From Sideroxydans sp. (lineage in GTDB: Bacteria; Pseudomonadota; Gammaproteobacteria; Burkholderiales; Gallionellaceae), in contig JAGXGC010000005.1 in assembly GCA_024636935.1 (NCBI GenBank), positions 62,001 to 126,000 on the forward strand: a stretch of DNA of 64,000 nt, in the 5' to 3' direction. Within the stretch, counting starts at the first letter, position 1; each line of letters opens with the position of its first letter. This document shows, one piece after another, positions 35,115-45,161 of the stretch. The notes under the pieces are model-generated. The model saw only the letters and a list, made by a program, of their open reading frames with translations. It was not told the DNA's origin and searched no databases. A program made the position numbers and the translations under genes.

Positions 35115-36731
35115 TCATATATTCAGCGCAGGGGCGGCGATTACACGGTTCTTGCCAGTCTGTTTGGCCTGATACATGGCCTTGTCAGCACGTCCCAACA
35201 GGTCTTCTTGGTCTTCTTCTTTGCCGCGTAGTGCGACGCCAGCGCTGAAAGTAACCAGAATGCGCTCATTATTATGCATAAAGAACTTCTTGGTTAGATC
35301 GCGCTGAAGGCGCTGAACCGCCTCAACACCAGCATCCAGGTCTGTGTCTGGGAGGATGATGACGAACTCCTCGCCACCATAACGGCCCACCGCATCGGTC
35401 GGTCGCAGGGTGTCTTTGATGACTTTGGTGAGGTGGCTCAATGCACGGTCGCCCGCCTGGTGACCGAGACTGTCGTTCAGCTTCTTGAAATTGTCGATGT
35501 CGAGCATGGCGACGCAGAGCAGGTTGTGGCTGCGGTCTGCCCGCTTCAGTTCGCGGTCTAGGGTCTCGTCCAGTCCGCGTCTGTTCAGCGCCCCGGTGAG
35601 CTGGTCTTCGCGTACCAGTTCGCTGACCTGCATCAGTTCCTGTTCGAGTGTCTTGATGCGCTCTTCGGCTTCATCTGCTTTCTTCTTGGTATCCAGCAGC
35701 TCTTCATGCGAACGCAATGCACTGGCTTGGATGACTCGGGTATCGTGCATCACATCATCTAGGATGTGACTTAGCAAGGTCAGGTCGTCAGCCTTGCTGA
35801 TCTGCTGGCTGTAGCCTTCGATCTTCTGGTGATATTCGCCGGTACTTTCTGTGAGGTTGCCCAGCCGGTCGATGAAGGTGGTCATCAGGCTTTTGAGCGT
35901 GGTCTTTGCGTCGGTCAAGCTCTGTTTCAATGTGCTCTGCTTGATGATGGCATCGCGCAGGTTGCGCTCGGCATCTGCGATGGCATGCTTGTCCATCGGT
36001 TGCGAGATGATGGTCTGCAGGGCGGAAACCTGGCCCTGCATCCATTCGTCGTCTGCCACCAGTTCGCTCACGTTCTCTACCAACAGGCGCAACAGACGCA
36101 ACAGACCTTCTTGTATCTTAACTTTGTCGCCGCCGCGTAATTCGAGCTTGAGCCAGAACTGACGCAGTTGCTTGGCCAATTCATTTATTTTTTTCGGATC
36201 GTCGGTGGTGTGTACTAACTTGATCAAGCGCTTAGTCTCGTCGGTCAGCTCGGGGTGTGATGAGAAGGTTGTCTCGAGCGATTGCGCGAGCAGCTCACGT
36301 AACTGTTTAAGAAGATCTTGCCCGTCTGCCTGTGTGGCTGGCGCGGCAGGCGTTGTGGTGGCAGCAGGAGCGACAGGCGTGGAGGGCGGTGCCAAATCAG
36401 GCGCGGCTGAGCCGCCACCCCAGGATCGCATTAAGCCGTTCAACTTTTCCGACATTACATCCGGCTTGCTGGCAAAGCGGCTGAGTACCACCTCAAGCCC
36501 TTCTTTTTTACGTGTGAGCGTGACACCTTTGTGTGTCATTTCGAGCTGTCGCAGCAAGTCACGGATCAGTGCCGACCAGTTTGGCCCTGAAGTTGTTGCT
36601 TCAGTGGCTTTCTTTCCGCCCAGTTCCTGATAGACGTTTGCATAGTGTTCGGGGCTGGGCGGCAAGCCGCGCTCACCCAATACCTTCAGGGTGTCGCGGG
36701 CCAGTTCTGCGGGTTCTTTGTGCTTGCTCAT
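35115..36731 (-). CDS. Diguanylate cyclase (GGDEF)
   Basis: A 538-residue cytoplasmic protein. The C-terminal GGDEF domain (about 370-535) makes cyclic di-GMP; the active-site GGEEF is near residue 450 in VGRYGGEEFVIILPDTD. RPTD, five residues before it, is an RxxD inhibitory site, so product inhibition is likely. The N-terminal 350 residues are helical with coiled-coil character, a Pro/Ala-rich linker (about 115-140), no membrane helix and no known sensor domain. No EAL domain. Located between the flagellin gene and a two-component pair; a link to motility is inferred from that and from the PilZ brake at 29459. Confidence 0.92.
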   Translation of the reverse strand: MSKHKEPAELARDTLKVLGERGLPPSPEHYANVYQELGGKKATEATTSGPNWSALIRDLLRQLEMTHKGVTLTRKKEGLEVVLSRFASKPDVMSEKLNGLMRSWGGGSAAPDLAPPSTPVAPAATTTPAAPATQADGQDLLKQLRELLAQSLETTFSSHPELTDETKRLIKLVHTTDDPKKINELAKQLRQFWLKLELRGGDKVKIQEGLLRLLRLLVENVSELVADDEWMQGQVSALQTIISQPMDKHAIADAERNLRDAIIKQSTLKQSLTDAKTTLKSLMTTFIDRLGNLTESTGEYHQKIEGYSQQISKADDLTLLSHILDDVMHDTRVIQASALRSHEELLDTKKKADEAEERIKTLEQELMQVSELVREDQLTGALNRRGLDETLDRELKRADRSHNLLCVAMLDIDNFKKLNDSLGHQAGDRALSHLTKVIKDTLRPTDAVGRYGGEEFVIILPDTDLDAGVEAVQRLQRDLTKKFFMHNNERILVTFSAGVALRGKEEDQEDLLGRADKAMYQAKQTGKNRVIAAPALNI

Positions 36732-36767
36732 CTATATGTTGTATGTGGTGCCGATTCTATGGTTCGA

Positions 36768-36773
36768 ATTATA
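36768..36773 (-). promoter_or_regulatory. Possible -10 box of the diguanylate cyclase gene
   Basis: TATAAT on the minus strand lies 37 bases before the cyclase start, in the 103-base gap after the response regulator gene. The -35 region at 17 bases (GAATTG) is a poor match. Confidence 0.35.
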
Positions 36774-36834
36774 GGTTGCCTGCGGTACGGCAATTCACCG
36801 AATAGCGTCGGATATTCCCTGCAATTGGAGAAGC

Positions 36835-37467
36835 TTACTCTATCAGGTGATTGCTGATTGCGTAATGGATAGCCTCTGCATTGGTCTTGAGTTTCATTTT
36901 TTCCAAGAGACGCAATCGGTAGACGCTGATGGTCTTGGGGCTGAGTGACATGATCTCTGCCATCTCGCTTAGCTTCTTGCCCTGCGCCATCAGGCACAGG
37001 GTCTGATATTCCCGGTTCGACAGGGTCTGGTGCGCCAGCTCTTGGTAGCCTTGCGATAGACCCTCCGCCAGTTGTTCGGCCATCTCGCTACTGATGTACT
37101 TCTTGCCATCTCCGACTTTTCGAATGGCAGTCAGCAGCTGTGCGGGTGCGCTTTGTTTGTTCAGGTAACCGGAGGCGCCGGCTTTCATTGATCGCACCGC
37201 ATACTGGTCTTCGGCATGCATGCTGAGCATCAGCACTGGGGTGTTCGGACAATTGGTCTTGATTTGCTTGAGCACATCGATGCCGTTCTTGTCGGGCAGG
37301 CTGATGTCGAGCAAAACCATGTCGTAAGTATTTTCCTGTGCCATTTGAATGGCTTGCATGCCGGTTTCAGCCTCGCCGGTGACGCGCATGTCGGGCGAGT
37401 CATCTAGGATCTGCTTGAGGCCCTTGCGAATCAGTGCGTGGTCGTCGGCGATCAGTATTTTCAGCAT
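36835..37467 (-). CDS. NarL/FixJ-type response regulator
   Basis: A 210-residue transcription regulator. The receiver domain (1-120) has the acidic pair in IADDHALIRKG, the phospho-acceptor Asp54 in MVLLDISLPD and the conserved Lys in GYLNKQS. The LuxR-type helix-turn-helix is at about 145-205 (LSNREYQTLCLMAQGKKLSE, then LSPKTISVYRLRLLEKM). Its partner kinase is encoded directly upstream. The target genes are unknown. Confidence 0.92.
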   Translation of the reverse strand: MLKILIADDHALIRKGLKQILDDSPDMRVTGEAETGMQAIQMAQENTYDMVLLDISLPDKNGIDVLKQIKTNCPNTPVLMLSMHAEDQYAVRSMKAGASGYLNKQSAPAQLLTAIRKVGDGKKYISSEMAEQLAEGLSQGYQELAHQTLSNREYQTLCLMAQGKKLSEMAEIMSLSPKTISVYRLRLLEKMKLKTNAEAIHYAISNHLIE

Positions 37468-37496
37468 GGTGTTGGTTCGTTGCTTTTATCTATCAT

Positions 37497-38717
37497 CTAG
37501 AACAATGATTTCTGTGATCGGGCATGTGCCGTTCCGTCGGTGTCGTTGCCCTGCGCGTGCGGAATACTGACCGCCACAGTAACGCCTTGTCCCGGTGCGC
37601 TGGAGATGTTGACCTCGCCGCCGAAGTGAACCACCCTTTCTTGGATGCCACGCAAGCCAAAGGATCTGGGTTTGGCGCGCGCTTCTTGGCTGAACCCGCG
37701 ACCATTATCGCGGATGGTCAGGTCTATGCGTTCAGGGCTGTTGTGAATCAGTACTCGGACTTCACTGGCTTGCGAGTGCTTCATGATGTTGGTGAGCGAT
37801 TCCTGGAAGATGCGGAACAGGGCGATGGAGACATCGGGATGTAGGTCCAGCTCCATTTCGTCTTCATTGTGGTCAAGCAGTACCGTGATGCTGGTGCGCT
37901 GCGAGAACTCGTCCGCTTCCATCTCGATCGCTGCCACGATGCCGAAACTGTCCAGATAGCCGGGTCGCAGACTGTGCGCCAGATTGCGGGCGGAAGTCAT
38001 CGCCTTGTCCACCATGTTTTCAATGGTGGTCGTCTTATCTGTCAGCATCTGCTTGCTTTTGGGCAAGCGTTCCTTGATCCAGGCGAGATCCATCTTGATG
38101 GCTGTGAGCAGCCCGCCGATCTCATCGTGAACCTCGCGCGCAATGCGCAGGCGTTCCTGTTCTTTGGCATCCTGAATGTGGGATGAGAATTCGCGAAGTT
38201 GCTCTTGCGAGCGCAACAGTTCGAGTTCGTCCAGCTTGGTCTTGGTGATGTTGACGATCAAGCCTTCCCACTCGACATCACCGTCTGCATTGGTTTGAGG
38301 GGTGGAACCCAGCGCCAGCCATTTCAACTCGCCGTCCGCCAGTGTGACGCGACCCTCCCAGCTCCAGAATCCCGAGCCGGTCGCGGATCGCACCATGCTG
38401 TCTTGGAACACGCTGCGGTCTTCGGGGTGGATCAGGCTAAGGAAGCTGTCGATATCGGCTTGCAACTGTTGCTGGGTCAGGCCCAGCAAGGCCTGACTGC
38501 CTTCTCCTATGTAGGAGAAATAGATTTCGCCCTTTTTGTTCCGCACAAGCTGAAATGCCATGCAGGGCAGGTTGGCGATGAAATTATCGAGGCGCAAAGG
38601 CTTGTTTGAGATGTCTGGCACAGTCTGTGTGGCTCTCTTCAAGTCGGTGTTGATCGTTGGTGCGGTGCGCCGAAAATGTGTCGCTCGCTGTTCATGGCCG
38701 TATGCTGAGATTGCCAT
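37497..38717 (-). CDS. PAS sensor histidine kinase, NarX/DesK type
   Basis: A soluble kinase of about 406 residues. A PAS domain is at about 45-165 (FSYIGEGSQALLGLTQQQLQ). The HisKA_3 dimerisation region carries the phospho-acceptor His197 in RIAREVHDEIGG, and the HATPase region has DNGRGF and GLRGIQERV. No membrane helix is seen, so the signal is cytoplasmic. The start is uncertain: ATG 38717 has no good RBS, and the frame is open up to 38873. Pairs with the response regulator 29 bases downstream. Confidence 0.88.
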   Translation of the reverse strand: MAISAYGHEQRATHFRRTAPTINTDLKRATQTVPDISNKPLRLDNFIANLPCMAFQLVRNKKGEIYFSYIGEGSQALLGLTQQQLQADIDSFLSLIHPEDRSVFQDSMVRSATGSGFWSWEGRVTLADGELKWLALGSTPQTNADGDVEWEGLIVNITKTKLDELELLRSQEQLREFSSHIQDAKEQERLRIAREVHDEIGGLLTAIKMDLAWIKERLPKSKQMLTDKTTTIENMVDKAMTSARNLAHSLRPGYLDSFGIVAAIEMEADEFSQRTSITVLLDHNEDEMELDLHPDVSIALFRIFQESLTNIMKHSQASEVRVLIHNSPERIDLTIRDNGRGFSQEARAKPRSFGLRGIQERVVHFGGEVNISSAPGQGVTVAVSIPHAQGNDTDGTAHARSQKSLF

Positions 38718-38850
38718 CAGGCCATCAGGCCAGCGGGTTGAGGGTACTACACGCTGACAGGTTTGGGCAATCGCTTTGCGCTTGTCTGTATCGGGCGTTT
38801 GCGGTGCGGCTGTCGGGCAATATCGTGTTTTTCGGGTGGCGTGATTGCGG

Positions 38851-38856
38851 TAGAAT
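38851..38856 (+). promoter_or_regulatory. Possible -10 element of the his operon
   Basis: TAGAAT within CGGTAGAATCGCCGC, 29 bases before the hisC start. The same context precedes the HDOD gene (3076). No clear -35 box. Confidence 0.4.
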
Positions 38857-38885
38857 CGCCGCTCGATATCCAACGCTGCTTTTTA

Positions 38886-39980
38886 ATGTCTGCCGCCAGC
38901 CCCGCCGTGACCCCGAATCAACTTATCCGTAAAGAGATACAGGCCTTGCACGCCTATCATGTCCCGCCTTCGGCTGACATGATCAAGCTGGATGCGATGG
39001 AGAATCCACATCTGTTGCCGCAGGCGCTGCGCGACGAGATCGCGCGCCAAGTGGCGAATGCCGCGATCAATCGCTACCCTGATGCGGGCGCACACCAACT
39101 TAAACAAGATATTCGTAAAGTGACGCAATTGCCTGAGGGCATGGATGTGTTGTTGGGCAATGGTTCGGACGAGATTATCCAGCTGCTGGCGATGGCAGTT
39201 GCTAAGCCGGGCGCGGTATTGCTGAGTGTCGAGCCTTCGTTCGTCATGTACAAGATGATCGCCACCTTTGTCGGTATGCGCTATGTTGGCGTGCCGCTGG
39301 CAGAGGATTTCTCGCTTGATCTCGATGCGACTTTGGCGGCGATTGAGCGCGAGCGTCCTGCAATCGTGTTCCTCGCTTACCCTAATAATCCCACCGGCAA
39401 CCTGTTTGATGCCGAGGCAGTGCGTCGTATCATCGAGGCGGCTCCCGGCCTAGTAGTGGTGGATGAGGCTTACTATGCTTTCGCAAGTGATAGCTTCATT
39501 CCGCAGCTGGGGAAGTATGACAACCTGCTGGTGATGCGCACATACTCCAAACTCGGCATGGCCGGATTGCGGCTGGGTTTTATCGCGGGCGATAAAACAT
39601 GGCTGGAGCAATTGGATAAGCTGCGCTTACCGTATAATGTGGGCGTCCTGCCGCAATTGGTTGCGAGCACACTGTTGGCCCACCATGATGTATTGTTGGC
39701 ACAGGCGGAAAGCATTCGGTCGGAACGCACGAAGATGATGGCGGCCTTGAATGCGATGGCAGGCGTACAGGCATACCCCAGCGAAGCGAATTTCATCCTG
39801 TTTCGTGTGGCAAAAGCCACGCAGGTATTTGAAGGGCTGAAGCAGCGCGGGGTATTGATCAAGAACCTGAACGGCGGGCATCCGGCTTTAACCGATTGTC
39901 TGCGCGTCACTGTAGGCACGCAGGACGAAGATGCAAGATTCATTACAGCATTGCAGGATTCCATTAACCAACTCGCATAA
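38886..39980 (+). CDS. hisC: Histidinol-phosphate aminotransferase
   Basis: A 364-residue PLP aminotransferase for the seventh step of histidine synthesis. Substrate-site residues LDAMENPH lie at the start, [18 protein letters not shown] holds the conserved Asn, [11 protein letters not shown] the Asp/Tyr, and [15 protein letters not shown] the PLP-binding Lys. ATG 38886 is used because family proteins begin near [17 protein letters not shown]; the frame is open further upstream but that region holds the promoter. First gene of hisCBHAFIE here; hisG and hisD are not adjacent. Confidence 0.95.
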   Translation: MSAASPAVTPNQLIRKEIQALHAYHVPPSADMIKLDAMENPHLLPQALRDEIARQVANAAINRYPDAGAHQLKQDIRKVTQLPEGMDVLLGNGSDEIIQLLAMAVAKPGAVLLSVEPSFVMYKMIATFVGMRYVGVPLAEDFSLDLDATLAAIERERPAIVFLAYPNNPTGNLFDAEAVRRIIEAAPGLVVVDEAYYAFASDSFIPQLGKYDNLLVMRTYSKLGMAGLRLGFIAGDKTWLEQLDKLRLPYNVGVLPQLVASTLLAHHDVLLAQAESIRSERTKMMAALNAMAGVQAYPSEANFILFRVAKATQVFEGLKQRGVLIKNLNGGHPALTDCLRVTVGTQDEDARFITALQDSINQLA

Positions 39981-39988
39981 GGCAAATC

Positions 39989-40576
39989 ATGCGTAGCGCA
40001 CAAGTCACTCGCAACACCCTCGAGACACAGATCACGGTCGAGATGAACCTCGACGGAACCGGCAAGGTCAAGCTGGATACCGGCCTCCCCTTCCTCGAAC
40101 ATATGCTGGATCAGATCGCGCGTCACGGTCTGATTGATTTCGACATCAAGGCCAAGGGCGATCTGCATATCGATGCGCACCACACCGTGGAAGACATCGG
40201 CATCACCTTGGGACAAGCCTTCACGCAAGCGATCGGCGACAAGAAAGGCCTGCGCCGCTATGGCCATGCCTATGTGCCGCTGGATGAAGCTTTGTCGCGC
40301 GTGGTGCTGGACATCTCCGGTCGCCCCGGCTTGGTATTCAATGTCGATTTTGTGCGTTCCAATGTTGGTGAATTCGAGGTCGATCTGATCCGTGAATTCT
40401 TCCAGGGCTTCGTCAATCACGCCTTGGTGACATTGCACATTGATAACTTGGCGGGCGAAAACGCGCACCATCAGGCCGAGACCATCTTCAAAGCCTTCGG
40501 TCGCGCTTTGCGCGTCGCGCTGGAGCAAGACCCACGCATGGCAGGTGTGATGCCCTCTACCAAAGGCACGCTATAA
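39989..40576 (+). CDS. hisB: Imidazoleglycerol-phosphate dehydratase
   Basis: A 195-residue single-function HisB. Metal-binding blocks [24 protein letters not shown] and the second copy [20 protein letters not shown] are visible, as is the end [11 protein letters not shown]. There is no fused histidinol-phosphatase domain. It starts eight bases after hisC. Confidence 0.97.
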   Translation: MRSAQVTRNTLETQITVEMNLDGTGKVKLDTGLPFLEHMLDQIARHGLIDFDIKAKGDLHIDAHHTVEDIGITLGQAFTQAIGDKKGLRRYGHAYVPLDEALSRVVLDISGRPGLVFNVDFVRSNVGEFEVDLIREFFQGFVNHALVTLHIDNLAGENAHHQAETIFKAFGRALRVALEQDPRMAGVMPSTKGTL

Positions 40577-40580
40577 CACC

Positions 40581-41219
40581 ATGGTAGATATCGCCATCGT
40601 GGACTACGGCATGGGCAACCTGCGCTCGGTGTATCAAGCCGTGCGCAAGGTTGCACCGGATGCGAATGTCGTCGTGTCGGGTGAGGCGGAAGTGATCGCG
40701 TCGGCCAAGCGAGTCGTATTCCCAGGGCAGGGCGCTGCACCTGACTGTATGCGAGAGATTCGCGAGCGTGGTTTGGATAAGGTGATTGCTACAACTGCTG
40801 CTGGCGGAAAGCCATTTCTCGGTATTTGTATGGGCCTGCAAGTGTTGTTCGAGCATAGTGAGGAGGGTGATACGCCATGTTTGGGCATCATCCCCGGGCA
40901 GGTCACGCGCTTTGCACATGGCCTCAAGGATGCGCAGGGACGCAAGCTCAAAGTGCCGCACATGGGCTGGAACGGTGTAAATCATGCCGATCATCCTCTG
41001 TGGGAAGGCATCGAACAGGATGAGCGCTTCTATTATGTACACAGCTATTACGTGCAACCGCTCGACAAGGACATCGTGCAAGGCACCAGCGATTATCCAC
41101 AGCCCTTTGTCTGCGCCGTGTCGCGTGGTAACTTGTTCGCCGTGCAGTTCCATCCGGAGAAGAGTGCTTCTGCCGGATTGAAACTGCTGAAAAATTTCGT
41201 CAACTGGAATCCCGTTTAA
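40581..41219 (+). CDS. hisH: Imidazole glycerol phosphate synthase, glutaminase subunit
   Basis: A 212-residue class I glutamine amidotransferase that feeds ammonia to HisF. The catalytic Cys is in [13 protein letters not shown] and the His-Glu pair in [30 protein letters not shown] is the typical start. Four bases after hisB. Confidence 0.97.
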   Translation: MVDIAIVDYGMGNLRSVYQAVRKVAPDANVVVSGEAEVIASAKRVVFPGQGAAPDCMREIRERGLDKVIATTAAGGKPFLGICMGLQVLFEHSEEGDTPCLGIIPGQVTRFAHGLKDAQGRKLKVPHMGWNGVNHADHPLWEGIEQDERFYYVHSYYVQPLDKDIVQGTSDYPQPFVCAVSRGNLFAVQFHPEKSASAGLKLLKNFVNWNPV

Positions 41220-41235
41220 CCACGATATAAATGCC

Positions 41236-41997
41236 ATGGATATTTCAACACTGATCATTCCTGCAATCGACCTGAAAGACGGTCAATGTGTACGCCTGCG
41301 CCAAGGTGAGATGGAGGGCGCGACTGTATTTTCAGACGACCCGACTGCGATGGCCAGACACTGGCTGGAGCAAGGTGCTCGTCGCCTGCATCTGGTCGAC
41401 CTGAATGGGGCTTTTGCCGGTAAACCCAAGAATGAAGAAGCAGTGCGCCTCATCGTCGAAGCCGTGGGCAGCGACATTCCGGTGCAACTGGGCGGCGGTA
41501 TACGTGATCTGGAGACCATCGAGCGTTATCTCGATCTTGGCATCTCTTACGTCATCATCGGTACCGCCGCTGTAAAAGTGCCCGGCTTTCTGCATGAAGC
41601 ATGCGATGCATTCCCCGGCCACATCATGGTCGGTCTGGATGCCAAGGGCGGCAAAGTGGCTGTCGATGGCTGGTCCAAGCTGACCGGCCATGATGTGGCC
41701 GACTTGGCACAGCGCTTCGAAGGTTATGGCGTGGAAGGCATCATCTATACCGACATCGGCCGCGACGGCATGATGAGCGGTGTGAACATCGAAGCCACTG
41801 TCGAGTTGGCACGTCCATTGAGCGTGCCGGTCATCGCCAGCGGCGGCATCACCAATCTGGATGATGTGCGCAAGCTGTGTGCCGTGCGCGGGGAGGGCAT
41901 CACCGGTGCAATCACCGGTCGCGCCATTTACGAAGGCACGCTGGACTTCCGTGCCGCACAAGCTTTGGCGGATGAGTTGACGACAATAAAGGTCTGA
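41236..41997 (+). CDS. hisA: ProFAR isomerase
   Basis: A 253-residue (beta/alpha)8 barrel isomerase. The first catalytic Asp is in [15 protein letters not shown] and the second in [14 protein letters not shown]; phosphate-binding loops QLGGGIRD and ASGGITN are present. Confidence 0.96.
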   Translation: MDISTLIIPAIDLKDGQCVRLRQGEMEGATVFSDDPTAMARHWLEQGARRLHLVDLNGAFAGKPKNEEAVRLIVEAVGSDIPVQLGGGIRDLETIERYLDLGISYVIIGTAAVKVPGFLHEACDAFPGHIMVGLDAKGGKVAVDGWSKLTGHDVADLAQRFEGYGVEGIIYTDIGRDGMMSGVNIEATVELARPLSVPVIASGGITNLDDVRKLCAVRGEGITGAITGRAIYEGTLDFRAAQALADELTTIKV

Positions 41998-42051
41998 TGG
42001 TGACTACAAGTCAAAATCTATTGCAGATGAGCGTCAGGGCGGCGGCTACAT

Positions 42052-42810
42052 ATGCTCGCTAAACGCATCATTCCCTGTATGGACGTGACCGCCGGTCGCG
42101 TGGTCAAGGGCGTCAGCTTTGTCGAGCTTCGCGATGCCGGCGATCCGGTGGAGATCGCCAAGCGATATGACGAGCAGGGGGCGGATGAACTCACCTTCCT
42201 TGATATCACTGCCAGTTCTGATGATCGCAGCATCATCTTCCATATCATCGAAAAAGTTGCAGAGCAGGTATTCATCCCGCTGACCGTAGGCGGCGGTGTG
42301 CGCGAGGTACAGGATGTGCGCAATCTGCTCAACGCAGGTGCCGACAAGGTCAGTATCAATACCTCTGCGGTGGTCAATCCGCAGTTGGTGGCTGATGCTG
42401 CCGGGCGCTATGGTTCGCAATGCATCGTGGTCGCTATCGATGCCAAACAGATCGCTCCGGGTAAATGGGAAGTGTTCACGCATGGAGGTCGCAAGGCGAC
42501 CGGGCTGGATGCGGTGGAGTGGGCGATTAAAATGCAGACACTGGGCGCGGGCGAGATCCTGCTGACCAGTATGGATCAGGATGGGCAGAAGAAAGGCTTC
42601 GACTTGGCGCTGACGCGTGCCGTGACAGATGCTTTGGAGATTCCGGTGATCGCCAGCGGTGGAGTGGGAAATCTGCAGCATTTGGCAGATGGCGTCACCC
42701 AGGGCGGTGCTGATGCAGTACTGGCAGCCAGTATCTTCCACTTCGGTGAATACACTGTGCAACAGGCCAAGCAGCATATGGCGCAACAGGGCATTGAGGT
42801 GCGGTTATGA
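42052..42810 (+). CDS. hisF: Imidazole glycerol phosphate synthase, cyclase subunit
   Basis: A 252-residue barrel paralogous to His[21 protein letters not shown] carries the first catalytic Asp, and [15 protein letters not shown] the second. It lies 54 bases after hisA and partners HisH. Confidence 0.96.
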   Translation: MLAKRIIPCMDVTAGRVVKGVSFVELRDAGDPVEIAKRYDEQGADELTFLDITASSDDRSIIFHIIEKVAEQVFIPLTVGGGVREVQDVRNLLNAGADKVSINTSAVVNPQLVADAAGRYGSQCIVVAIDAKQIAPGKWEVFTHGGRKATGLDAVEWAIKMQTLGAGEILLTSMDQDGQKKGFDLALTRAVTDALEIPVIASGGVGNLQHLADGVTQGGADAVLAASIFHFGEYTVQQAKQHMAQQGIEVRL

Positions 42811-43196
42811 CCGAGAGCTGGCTGAACAAGGTGAACTGGTCCGATGATGGCCTTGTTCCTGCCATCGCACAGGATGCGGTGACCGGCCGCGTGCTGATGG
42901 TGGCTTGGATGGACAGGGATGCGCTCAAGCGCACGGTGGAGACTGGGGAGGCAATCTACTGGTCGCGTTCGCGCAAGAAGCTGTGGCACAAGGGCGAAGA
43001 ATCTGGCCACGTGCAGAAGGTGAAAGAGATCCGTCTTGATTGCGATGCGGATGTGATCCTGATGCAGATCGAACAGAGTGGTGGTATCGCCTGCCATACC
43101 GGCCGCGAGAGCTGTTTCTATAGCAAGCTGGAGAACGGTGAGTGGATATCCACCGACGCCGTACTGAAGAACCCAGACGAGATATATAAAAAGTGA
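42807..43196 (+). CDS. hisI: Phosphoribosyl-AMP cyclohydrolase
   Basis: A 129-residue zinc enzyme. [19 protein letters not shown] and [20 protein letters not shown] are characteristic, as are the metal ligands in [10 protein letters not shown] and the Cys in [13 protein letters not shown]. Separate from HisE, as usual in this group. Overlaps hisF by four bases. Confidence 0.96.
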   Translation: MTESWLNKVNWSDDGLVPAIAQDAVTGRVLMVAWMDRDALKRTVETGEAIYWSRSRKKLWHKGEESGHVQKVKEIRLDCDADVILMQIEQSGGIACHTGRESCFYSKLENGEWISTDAVLKNPDEIYKK

Positions 43197-43507
43197 ACGA
43201 CATCCTGCAAAGATTGACCGAGACACTGGAGTCGCGCAAAGGCGCGGCAGCCGACTCGTCCTATGTGGCCAAGCTGTACAGCAAGGGCGACGATGCGATC
43301 CTGAAGAAGGTCATCGAAGAAGCGGGGGAAGTGTTGCTGGCGGCCAAGGACGGCGACGATCAGCATTTGATCTATGAACTGGCGGATCTATGGTTCCATA
43401 GCATGGTTTTGCTGGCCCACAAGGGCTTGAGCGCTGAGGATGTGCTGCAGGAATTGGCGCGCCGTGAAGGCGTGTCTGGCATCACAGAAAAGGAGAGTCG
43501 CAAATGA
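43193..43507 (+). CDS. hisE: Phosphoribosyl-ATP pyrophosphohydrolase
   Basis: A 104-residue MazG-like enzyme. [20 protein letters not shown] and [14 protein letters not shown] give the metal-binding acidic residues. GTG start at 43193 overlaps the hisI stop (GTGA). Confidence 0.95.
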   Translation: MNDILQRLTETLESRKGAAADSSYVAKLYSKGDDAILKKVIEEAGEVLLAAKDGDDQHLIYELADLWFHSMVLLAHKGLSAEDVLQELARREGVSGITEKESRK

Positions 43508-43854
43508 GTGATGACTGCCTATTCTGTAAGATAGTCCGCGGCGAGATACCTTGTCGCAAGGTGTACGAGGACGACGACGTGCTGGCATTCCACGATATCA
43601 ATCCGGTAGCGCCCGTACATTTTATGCTGGTACCCAAACAGCACTTGGCTTCCTTGATAGAGGCAGATGAGTCTCATGCTGCTTTGTTGGGTAAGATGCT
43701 GCTGCTGGCCCCAAAGCTGGCAAAAGAGCAAGGTTTAGACAATGGTTTCCGAACCGTTATCAACAGTGGCAAGGGCGGTGGTCAGGAAGTGTTTCACCTG
43801 CATGTACACGTCATCGGTGGTGGCAATATCCCGCCTATGGTCAAGCGTAGTTAA
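43504..43854 (+). CDS. HIT family (HINT-like) nucleotide hydrolase
   Basis: A 116-residue histidine triad protein, probably a purine nucleoside phosphoramidase. [12 protein letters not shown] is the typical start, and the triad is in [12 protein letters not shown]. It overlaps hisE by four bases. hisE-HIT-tatA order is common in betaproteobacteria. Confidence 0.93.
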   Translation: MSDDCLFCKIVRGEIPCRKVYEDDDVLAFHDINPVAPVHFMLVPKQHLASLIEADESHAALLGKMLLLAPKLAKEQGLDNGFRTVINSGKGGGQEVFHLHVHVIGGGNIPPMVKRS

Positions 43855-43871
43855 TCGACGAGGAGTTCAGC

Positions 43872-44069
43872 ATGGGTTCGTTCAGTATCTGGCATTGGTT
43901 GATCGTGTTGCTGGTTGTGGTGCTCATCTTTGGTACCAAGAAACTCCGCAATATGGGCAGTGATCTGGGCGGCGCTGTCAAAGGCTTCAAGGAAGGCATG
44001 AAGGTCGATGAGGAAGCCGACAAGCCGCAAGATTCCCGAACCATCGAAGGCGAAGTGAAAGAGAAGTAA
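43872..44069 (+). CDS. tatA: Sec-independent translocase subunit TatA
   Basis: A 65-residue TatA. One N-terminal membrane helix ([19 protein letters not shown]) leads into the amphipathic segment [17 protein letters not shown], followed by a short acidic tail. It forms the translocation pore for folded proteins. Confidence 0.95.
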   Translation: MGSFSIWHWLIVLLVVVLIFGTKKLRNMGSDLGGAVKGFKEGMKVDEEADKPQDSRTIEGEVKEK

Positions 44070-44073
44070 AGCG

Positions 44074-44415
44074 ATGTTTGACATCGCGTTCTCAGAGTTG
44101 ATTGTCATCGCGCTGGTTGCGCTGATCATCATTGGCCCGGAGAGGCTGCCCAAATTGGCGCGCACGGCGGGCCATCTGTGGGGGCGTACACAGCGTTATG
44201 TGAATAAGGTCAAGGACGATATTGCTCACGATATGGCGCTGGATCAGGCGCGCCAGATGCAGCACGAGATCGAAAAGCATGTCGCCGAAGCCGAGCAAGC
44301 TATGCAAGCCAACGGCCTGTCTCTTGAACAGAGCATTTTGCAATCGCAACACAAGAAGCCCGCCGACGAAACACCCGCGGCACCTCCCGCAACACCAGAC
44401 GAACCTAGCAAATGA
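44074..44415 (+). CDS. tatB: Sec-independent translocase subunit TatB
   Basis: A 113-residue TatB. MFDIAFSELIVIALVALIII followed by GPERLPKLARTAGH is diagnostic; the rest is an amphipathic helix and an Ala/Pro-rich tail. Four bases after tatA. Confidence 0.95.
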   Translation: MFDIAFSELIVIALVALIIIGPERLPKLARTAGHLWGRTQRYVNKVKDDIAHDMALDQARQMQHEIEKHVAEAEQAMQANGLSLEQSILQSQHKKPADETPAAPPATPDEPSK

Positions 44416-45161
44416 GTAAAAGCGAGACATTGATCGCGCACTTGGTTGAGTTGCGCTCGCGCTTGCTGAACAGTTTCTTGGCGTGGTTGCTGGTGTTCAT
44501 CTGTCTATTTCCGTGGGCATCCGATCTATATGCCTTGCTGGCGCAGCCCATGCTGGCTAAGCTGCCGCAAGGCGGGCAGATGATCGCCACCGATGTCACT
44601 ACGCCGTTCTTCGTGCCACTCAAGGTGGCGATGATGGCCGCCTTTGTGATCGCACTTCCTTTTGTTCTGTATCAGCTCTGGCGTTTTGTCGCACCCGGTC
44701 TGTATGCACACGAGAAGAAGTTGATGCTGCCGCTGATCATGGTTAGCACGTTGCTGTTCTTCTGCGGTATGGCCTTCGCATATTTTGCAGTGTTTCCGGT
44801 GGTGTTTGGTTTCATCACCGCTGCGGCACCTGTTGGTGTGGCGGTGATGACCGACATCGACAAATATCTGAGCTTTGTGTTGGGCATGTTCCTCGCCTTT
44901 GGTATCACCTTCGAAGTACCAATCGCAGTCGTGATATTGGTGCACATGGGTATGGTGTCGGTAGAGAAGCTGAGGGAATTGCGTTCCTATGTCATCGTCG
45001 GTGCATTCGTGGTGGCTGCAATCGTCACGCCGCCCGATGTTGTCTCGCAATTCATGTTGGCGATCCCGCTGTGGCTGTTGTACGAGGCTGGCGTAGTGGT
45101 GGCGTCTTGGATGGGAGTGCGCAATCGAACCTCAAACGACAGCGTGACGGATGACAACTGA
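44412..45161 (+). CDS. tatC: Sec-independent translocase subunit TatC
   Basis: A 249-residue receptor with six membrane helices. LIAHLVELRSRLLNSFLAWL is the signal-recognition N-terminus; FEVPIAVVILV carries the conserved Glu. It overlaps tatB by four bases and the next gene by eleven. Confidence 0.95.
   Translation: MSKSETLIAHLVELRSRLLNSFLAWLLVFICLFPWASDLYALLAQPMLAKLPQGGQMIATDVTTPFFVPLKVAMMAAFVIALPFVLYQLWRFVAPGLYAHEKKLMLPLIMVSTLLFFCGMAFAYFAVFPVVFGFITAAAPVGVAVMTDIDKYLSFVLGMFLAFGITFEVPIAVVILVHMGMVSVEKLRELRSYVIVGAFVVAAIVTPPDVVSQFMLAIPLWLLYEAGVVVASWMGVRNRTSNDSVTDDN

Noticed and set aside
39473-40528. A 351-codon open frame on the minus strand
   Set aside because: Antisense to hisC and hisB, which are both unmistakable. 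No ribosome site or family resemblance.
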